A stretch of DNA of 64,000 bases from Lepus europaeus. Taxonomy: Eukaryota > Chordata > Mammalia > Lagomorpha > Leporidae. Shown piece by piece: positions 59,730 to 64,000 of the stretch; the stretch's first letter is position 1, and each line of letters starts with the position of its first letter. The position numbers and the translations under genes are program-made. The notes under the pieces are model-generated. The model did not search any database. It was not told where the DNA came from and worked only from the letters and a program-made list of their open reading frames with translations. The stretch is taken from contig NC_084837.1 of assembly GCF_033115175.1 (NCBI RefSeq), positions 21,762,266 through 21,826,265 of the forward strand, read 5' to 3'.

Positions 59730-59763
<34 letters not shown>

Positions 59764-62700
59764 GCTGCAATAGTCCTAAGATTTCTGCTGTCTGTTTTGT
59801 CCCAAGCATTGTATATAAAATCCCCGGCAGGGCCCATGGTACCAGAGCTCTGGCATTCTTATCTTATACTGTTCTGCACCATGCTGTATTTAATTTTATG
59901 GGCTTTTTTTTTTTTTTTCTTAAAAAAAAAAAAAGGCATGAACTGTATTAAACTTATGTGATTTAGCTATTATCACCATAATGACATGAACCATGAAATC
60001 TGGCTACAGGCATCCCATCCACTGGACTGCCTATGGCAATAATCGTCCTGGATCCTTTGGTTCAAAATGAATCTGGCTGTTTCAAGCCCTCTCTTCTTTC
60101 CTTGATCTCTAAGTCCAAGGTCATTGAGCTTTCTAAGTTCCAAGTGTCTTTCCTCATGCCCTTGGAAGGTGGCTAGTCCAAATGGAGATGTACTGTGTCG
60201 AAACCCTGAACACAAACTGAACACAAACATTAAGTTGCTTTATATGTAAAACCTGGTGAGATGATGATATTTAAAATCTATGAGGTTAAATAAAATATTA
60301 TTCAAAAATAATTTCACCTGCTTCTACCCTTTTACTGTGGCAACTAGAGAACACACGGTTGCTTGCATGGCTTCTGTTTGTGGTTCCCATTTTGTTTCTA
60401 CTGGATGCTGCTGCTCTAGATAAAACAGTTGTATTTTTGTGCTCGTGAAAGAGTGAAACCTGCCATTACCATATCTTATCAGTTTTAAGAGAGCAGGCAA
60501 TTTCCTGTTTGCCTCTTGGCTACTTTCCTAGGAAGGAGTCTGAGGCAGACCCCAGGAACTGCTGGAGGGCGAGGCTAAGTCCTCCCCATCAATCATCTGC
60601 ATCTGTTTTATATATTGGACTCATTTACTATTTCATTGCAAAAATAAGTTTTTATAAAAAAAAAAATTGGAAGATCCCACTGAAGAATGGATAGGGCATT
60701 CCAAAATGGGTTAGCTTGGCCTTGAGCCAGTGATTTAAATTATGTGTTGTTTATTATGGCTTACATGCTCTCCAAGTAGAAATTCTCTACCACGATGGGT
60801 GTGTCTTAAGCTGCAAATCTTTATAAATGCTGCAAGGGCCAACTAATCTGTTAGCCTTTTAAAGTCTCTTTTCATGGATATGGACTACATTAAAGAAAGC
60901 ACATTGGGCTGGCGCCACGGCTCACTAGGCTAATCCTCCTGTGGTGCCGGCACCCCGGGTTCTAGTCCCGGTTGGGGCACCGGATTCTGTCCCGGTTGCC
61001 CCTCTTCCAGGCCAGCTCTCTGCTGTGGCCAGGGAGTGCAGTGGAGGATGGCCCAGGTCCTTGGGCCCTGCACCCGCATGGGAGACCAGGAGAAGCACCT
61101 GGCTCCTGCCATCGGATCAGTGCAGTGCGCCGGCCGTAGCGGCCACTTTGGGGGTGAACCAACGGAAAAAGGAAGACCTTTCTCTCTGTCTCTCTCTCTC
61201 TTTCACTGTCTAACTCTGCCTGTCAAAAAGAAAAAGAAAGCACATTGGCAAACCAGGAAATATCTGTAAGATTTAAAAAGTCGGGTCTGTGCTGTGGCTT
61301 AGTGGGTATAGCTGCTGCCTGAAGTGCCAGCATCCCATATGAGTGCTGGTTCGAGTCCTGGCTGCTCCACTTCTTCCGATCCAACTCTCTGCTAAGGTAC
61401 CTGGGAAAGCAGTGGAAGACGGCCCAAAACCTTGAACCCCTGCAACCACATGGGAGATCTAAAGGAAGCTCCTGGCTCCTGGCTTCATATCAGCACAGCT
61501 CTAGCCACTGCAGCCATCTGGGGAGTGAACCAGCGGATGGAAGACCTCTCTCTCTGCCTTTGCCTCTCTGTAATTCTGCCTTTCAAATAAGTACATAATT
61601 TTTTTTAAAAAAGGGCCACTTTAAAAAAAATAAATAAAAGTATACTGGTCAGAATCAAGCAGTATATGTTTGTATTTTGTGTTATCAGGACCTTGGTAGG
61701 ACTAGTAGCCTTGAGATATTCCAGGCCAGCTGGAATTAAATATTTTTTTAAAATCACATTTGTTAGTATCATGCAACATGTAAATTCCAAATTGGGGTGG
61801 ACTATGGGGATTACTGGACAGGAGGCATGCAACAGTCAGTTCGCGCCCTCTGTCTTTCCTGGATCTCTGCATTGTCTACCCAGGATGGACAACTTCACTG
61901 CTACCTCTGAGTTCCCAGCATGGGTGGATCTCTACCGCCATGGTCAGGTGTACAAGAAGCCCATGTTCAAAGATCTGGGCGGTGCCATATGCCACTTCCT
62001 ATTGACGGACGTCCATCCTCTCACTCACATGGCCTAGCCTCCAGTGCGGTTCACGTCTAACAGGGAACAGCTACCATCAGTGCCCATCACAAACACCTCT
62101 TCGTATATCAGAGTAAGCCCCTGGTGGGAAACTTCACAGAATATTGAACATTTATTCGGTAGACTGAGAAGAAACTTCAGTTGGTTCCCTTTGACAAAGG
62201 GATTTTCTGTGAGTATTTAAAAACCTATTGGTATGGTTGTCTCTTATTATACCTACCTGTATCTTTTCCAATATTTCTTCTAACATCTTTAAATTTACAA
62301 CCTATAAGTAGTAATAAGGCAAGTAAAAACGTCAGTTTCTGGTCACATAGAAAAAATATATTTAAACACATATACAGCTACTTTAGAACATCATTCCACA
62401 GGATCATTTACATGTTTAATTCTGTTGTGAATGCAAATTTCAATTTATTGTATTCTTAGGAATATGATTACGAGGCTTCACAGATCCCAGCTGAAGGAGC
62501 TCCTGTTAAGGATTCCATCTGTGTTCTTTCTGTACCCAGCACCTGGCTGCTGGTCTGTCTCACCTGTACCCCAGGGCTTAAAGTGTCCGAAGACAGATAA
62601 CCCGGAAGCGCACAGTGGTGAATACAATCTGGGAGACCGAGAGTGGATCCACTCCTCATCTAGGGGCACCGTGAAGCTTCCAGAAGGCACCCCAGGGCTG

Positions 62701-64000
62701 GTGGTCTATGGAATTCTCTATTGCTCAGTACTTCTAGAGATAGAAGTGTTAGCTGATGGAAAAACAAAACCAAAAACCTGTTCTTAATCTACTAATAGGA
62801 AGACAACTACAGTTTGACCCACCTGGAAGAGCACATAAACCAAGAAACTGCGACCAATTCACTCGGGACAGAGATAGCCTGAAAAGAGACATTTATCAAG
62901 CTTTGTCCAAATGAAAAAAAAAAAAATAGAAATGGAAATTAAATTTAAATAACATGTGGGTGCTTGCCAATGAATAAGGATGTGTTAAAGTTTCACAGCA
63001 GTCACACAAAAAATTCAGAGTTAATATCAATGTGTTGGTCATAAAAAAAACCCTAGAAAAACAACATTTTAAAGTTGGGACTTACCATTTTACTTTGTCA
63101 CTATTTAAATCTTTCAAAGAGCGAGTTCATTCAATTTTACCATAAAGATAATCATGTTTCAGTTGTCAACAGGTAATATACCGTGTATTTAAGCCATTGT
63201 GTGGTTTGTTACCTGGGACACTTTGTGTTAGGAACCTTAAGTCAATGAGCTGGGAAAAAAAAGGCCACCTGACAGTTTCAGCCCCAGCACTCACTCTGCA
63301 TTCTTACTTTCAGATTCTTCTGTAGGACTTCCTTAACAGATATGTGTCAATGATTTCCTATGAAGAAGCCACAGGTTACCTGCTGCTTGTTGCAATGGGT
63401 GTTGGTTAAAATGAAATCATTTCAGGGCATCCTACTCCAAATTTGTGGGGCTCGGGAACACAGGTTCCCCTTGTCTGCCAAGTCAGAGGATGAATTCGGG
63501 GGGAAACAGGAAGGCAGCATACAAATATCACCTGACTTTGAAAATGAGATGAGCACTTTAGTTTAAAGATGGAGTGTGGAGGGGGAGTGACAGCTGTGTG
63601 GTAGCAAGACAGAACTTTAGGGACGTCAGTGTGGCTGGGCTTTTTCTCCTCAAAATACGAATTTTACAGGTTGAGCGTCCCTGATGGAAAAATCTGAAAT
63701 CCCAAATCTGAAGCTTTTTGAGCACTGGCACTCAACCAGGAAAGGCCATGCAAATATTCCCACATCTCCCAAAATCCAGTATCTGACACACTTCTCATCC
63801 CAAGTGTTTTGGATAAGATACTCAATCTGAACAACGAGCAGAAGAGAATCGCTGAAATATTTTCAATATGTGGACCACAATCCCACAGAAATCAATGTAA
63901 TGTCAAATAATGTAGCTCATCATTGATCAGAGCAGCTCACATACCATGATATCTGAATTGGAGTGTGTTCATCTTCAAGAGGCTCTTCATCTGATGAGTC
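49432..64000 (-). CDS. CDKN3: Cyclin-dependent kinase inhibitor 3 / KAP phosphatase (exons 2-8; start outside window)
   Basis: Dual-specificity phosphatase that removes the activating T-loop phosphate from CDK2 (Thr160) and CDK1 after cyclin loss. Exons on the reverse strand: 63945-64000 (partial), 62823-62878, 62257-62301, 59403-59625, 54762-54793, 51745-51848 and 49432-49518. They join in frame to 603 bases, 200 codons plus stop; with about 12 missing N-terminal residues this gives the usual 212 aa. Landmarks: DSSDEEPLEDEHTPIQIS near the N terminus; THHHPIPDGGTPD with the general-acid Asp; P-loop HCYGGLGRS (HCx5R signature) built across exons 5/6; C terminus SRDSFSRSVSR. All introns are GT-AG. 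Compared with the human protein as I remember it there are small changes (for example NWSQ for NCSQ, RNIGKD for RNVQKD). The frame is intact. Tail-to-tail with CNIH1. Confidence 0.97.
49519..50224 (-). other. CDKN3 intron 7, repeat-free part
   Basis: No recognised element before the SINE at 50238. Confidence 0.5.
50238..50568 (+). mobile_element. Young CSINE in CDKN3 intron 7
   Basis: Head GGGCCGGCGCCATGGCTCAA, small deletion in the 3' body (GTGCGGCAGCCATTGGAG), tail (AAAT)n. Flanked by AATAAATGCTTTA (50225 and 50569). It ends the 10 kb stretch without CSINE. Confidence 0.95.
50582..51744 (-). other. CDKN3 intron 7, remainder
   Basis: Unique-looking. The 169-codon reverse frame at 50869-51378 has no recognisable similarity and is taken as chance. 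Confidence 0.45.
51745..51848 (-). CDS. CDKN3: CDKN3 coding exon 7
   Basis: Two bases completing Val then 34 codons: AACLLLYLSDSVSPQQAIDS then LRDLRGSGAIQTIK. Acceptor CCTATTAG, donor GTGAGG. Confidence 0.97.
51898..51943 (+). repeat. (TACA)n microsatellite
   Basis: TACATACATTGTACATACAT with further ATAC units, about 50 bases upstream of CDKN3 exon 7 in transcript direction. Confidence 0.75.
52349..52754. mobile_element. Mariner-type MITE containing a SINE
   Basis: Inverted ends GGGACCTTCAAAAAGTTCAT and (complement of the right end) GGGTGCTTCAGAAAGTTCAT. It lies inside the L1; L1 sequence resumes after it. Confidence 0.6.
52412..52692 (-). mobile_element. Old CSINE inside the MITE
   Basis: TTAAAAATTTATTAATTTAT tail complement, GGGGCTCCCACATGGGTGGC block, TGCATTAGCAGGCAGCTGG block, head worn. 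Confidence 0.7.
52914..53168 (+). repeat. 37-bp minisatellite, seven copies
   Basis: Unit GTTCAAGTTCTTATGTGAAC + GTGTGTTTCCATCTCAG starts at 52914, 52951, 52988, 53025, 53062, 53099 and 53136: exact 37-base period. The last two begin ATTCAAG and carry TTTTCACCTCAC. The unit comes from the local L1 (the CATTCATGTACAAGTTTTTG region). Reading frames across it are by-products. Confidence 0.95.
53348..53670 (-). mobile_element. Young CSINE inside old L1
   Basis: Flanked by TTGTTTTCCACTTTT (53332 and 53671), T-rich tail complement, (GA)n, head complement TGAGCTGCGGCGCCAGCC. It lacks part of the mid-body. Confidence 0.93.
54127..54469 (-). mobile_element. Young CSINE in CDKN3 intron 6
   Basis: Perfect TCACTTTGGCTTT flanks (54114 and 54470). 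Carries the extra GCGCGCTGCGGCCGGCGCAC segment of the youngest subfamily seen here. Confidence 0.95.
54762..54793 (-). CDS. CDKN3: CDKN3 coding exon 6 (32-nt micro-exon with P-loop)
   Basis: C|TGT TAT GGT GGA CTT GG..., encoding CYGGLGRSCL. With CA from exon 5 it completes the catalytic HCYGGLGRS. Acceptor TTTTCCTTTCAG, donor GTAAGA. Its length is not a multiple of three, so skipping shifts the frame. Confidence 0.96.
55026..55370 (-). mobile_element. Young CSINE in CDKN3 intron 5
   Basis: Perfect TAAAATGTTCTTT flanks (55013 and 55371). Same subfamily as 54127. Confidence 0.95.
55384..55684 (-). mobile_element. Old CSINE
   Basis: AAAGTTTATTTGAGGAGGGA tail complement, (GA)n, AGGTCTCCTCTGTGGGTGGC block, TGAGCTAAACGCCTGCCC head complement. 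Confidence 0.72.
55685..56402 (-). other. CDKN3 intron 5, unique part
   Basis: No element recognised. Confidence 0.45.
56416..56778 (+). mobile_element. Young CSINE in CDKN3 intron 5
   Basis: Head TGGCTGGCGCCGTGGCTCAA, A-rich tail AAACCAAACCAA. Flanked by AATCCTACTTTCT (56403 and 56779). Confidence 0.95.
57080..57475 (+). mobile_element. MaLR-type LTR (MLT1-like)
   Basis: TGGGAAGGAGACAGAGTCTT, AGTTAAGACAGGGTCATTAG, TTTGGACTTCCGGCCTCCTG and TTTAAGCTGCTTCTAGGTAT in order match old MaLR LTRs. Ends approximate. Confidence 0.55.
57927..58209 (+). mobile_element. Older CSINE, 3' shortened
   Basis: Head GGGGCCGGCACTGTGGCATA, TATGGGCACTGGTTCAAGTC B-box region. The CT-rich part is missing and it ends in A16. 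Confidence 0.85.
58210..59402 (-). other. CDKN3 intron 5, exon-proximal part
   Basis: Unique, moderately GC-rich, no exon recognised. GC content rises towards exon 5 (59300-59400). Confidence 0.45.
59403..59625 (-). CDS. CDKN3: CDKN3 coding exon 5
   Basis: 223 bases: E|ELKSCGIQDIFVFCTRGELS ... THHHPIPDGGTPDIASCCEI ... RKTLI and CA of the catalytic-loop His. Acceptor CTCTGTCGCAG, strong donor GTACGT. Contains the general-acid loop. Confidence 0.97.
59731..59763 (+). repeat. (CA)n(TA)n microsatellite
   Basis: About eleven CA then five or six TA units. In CDKN3 transcript direction it reads (UA)n(UG)n, about 105-138 bases before the exon 5 acceptor. Confidence 0.9.
59764..60891 (-). other. CDKN3 intron 4, unique part
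   Basis: T14 and A12 runs at 59906-59934. No element or exon recognised. Confidence 0.45.
60908..61232 (+). mobile_element. Young CSINE in CDKN3 intron 4
   Basis: Perfect 16-bp AAAGAAAGCACATTGG flanks (60892 and 61233). Head GCTGGCGCCACGGCTCACTA with a small deletion after CCTCCTGTGG. Confidence 0.95.
61280..61612 (+). mobile_element. Older CSINE in CDKN3 intron 4
   Basis: Head GGGTCTGTGCTGTGGCTTAG, TATGAGTGCTGGTTCGAGTC B-box (canonical GGTTCGAGTC), tail TTTTTTTTAAAAAAG. Confidence 0.88.
61613..62256 (-). other. CDKN3 intron 4, exon-4-proximal part
   Basis: Unique. Includes a 51-codon forward frame from 61884 (MDNFTATSEFPAWVDLYRHG...) that I cannot assign. Confidence 0.45.
62257..62301 (-). 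CDS. CDKN3: CDKN3 coding exon 4
   Basis: 45 bases: completes Gly, CKFKDVRRNIGKDT, and the first base of Glu. Acceptor CTTATAG (weak pyrimidine tract), donor GTAGGT. Confidence 0.96.
62302..62822 (-). other. CDKN3 intron 3
   Basis: No repeat recognised. Confidence 0.5.
62823..62878 (-). CDS. CDKN3: CDKN3 coding exon 3
   Basis: 56 bases: completes Trp, then LSLSRVNWSQFLGLCALP and first base of Gly. Acceptor CTCTTTTCAG, donor GTGGGT. Confidence 0.96.
62879..63666 (-). other. CDKN3 intron 2, left part
   Basis: Unique-looking; no exon or repeat recognised. Confidence 0.45.
63667..63829. mobile_element. Pogo/Tigger-type MITE
   Basis: Left end CAGGTTGAGCGTCCCTGATG; the right end in complement reads CAGATTGAGTATCTTATCCA. 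Internal GAAATCCCAAATCTGAAGCT and TTTTTGAGCACTGGC are typical of this family. TA precedes the left end. Confidence 0.7.
63945..64000 (-). CDS. CDKN3: CDKN3 coding exon 2 (cut by window edge)
   Basis: 56 bases in the window: DSSDEEPLEDEHTPIQIS and two bases of Trp. Donor GTATGT on the reverse strand. The acidic N-terminal tail continues beyond 64000. Confidence 0.95.

Overview
The window is nuclear DNA of a placental mammal, almost certainly a lagomorph and probably the rabbit or a close relative. It is dominated by about fifty copies of the tRNA-derived lagomorph SINE (C repeat / CSINE). Both young copies (head GGCCGGCGC, GGTTCTAGTCCCGG-type B box, CT-rich 3' part, A tail) and older, diverged copies are present. 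The lagomorph copies sit on an older mammalian background of L1, MIR/L2, MaLR-type LTRs and DNA-transposon MITEs.

Three protein genes were found by splicing short conserved exons; almost all long open frames here are SINE or CpG-island shadows. (1) GMFB, + strand: the last two coding exons (1545-1618, 2714-2785) and a 3.6 kb SINE-free 3' UTR ending near 6410. (2) CNIH1, + strand, complete: CpG-island promoter about 30.08-30.97 kb, five coding exons (30280-30360, 35179-35247, 39133-39245, 40978-41121, 43185-43212; 144 aa), polyA signal at 44070. (3) CDKN3, - strand: seven coding exons from 64000 down to the stop at 49432. Only about the first 12 codons lie beyond the right edge. GMFB and CNIH1 run in tandem and CDKN3 is tail-to-tail with CNIH1, which is the gene order I know from human 14q22.2.

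Layout: 1-6.4 kb GMFB end; 6.4-30 kb intergenic, SINE-dense, with an old fragmented L1 at 16.9-20.0 kb; 30-44 kb CNIH1; 44-49.4 kb SINE-free intergenic; 49.4-64 kb CDKN3, whose introns hold nested repeats and a 37-bp minisatellite.

The most interesting observation is in CNIH1 intron 2. There, 48 bases (35496-35543) have a perfect TACTAAC branch-point match, a pyrimidine-rich tract, an AG acceptor and a GT donor, and are phase 0 on both sides. They encode 16 lysine-rich residues resembling the 16-residue segment that separates CNIH2/CNIH3 (160 aa) from CNIH1 (144 aa). This looks like a cassette exon that would give CNIH1 a CNIH2/3-like isoform. A second point is a UG-rich intron end before CDKN3 exon 5, and a 32-nt CDKN3 micro-exon that carries most of the catalytic P-loop.

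The genes act in separate processes (actin-branch turnover, ER export of membrane cargo, CDK dephosphorylation). Nothing in the sequence suggests a joint pathway; they are neighbours by conserved synteny.
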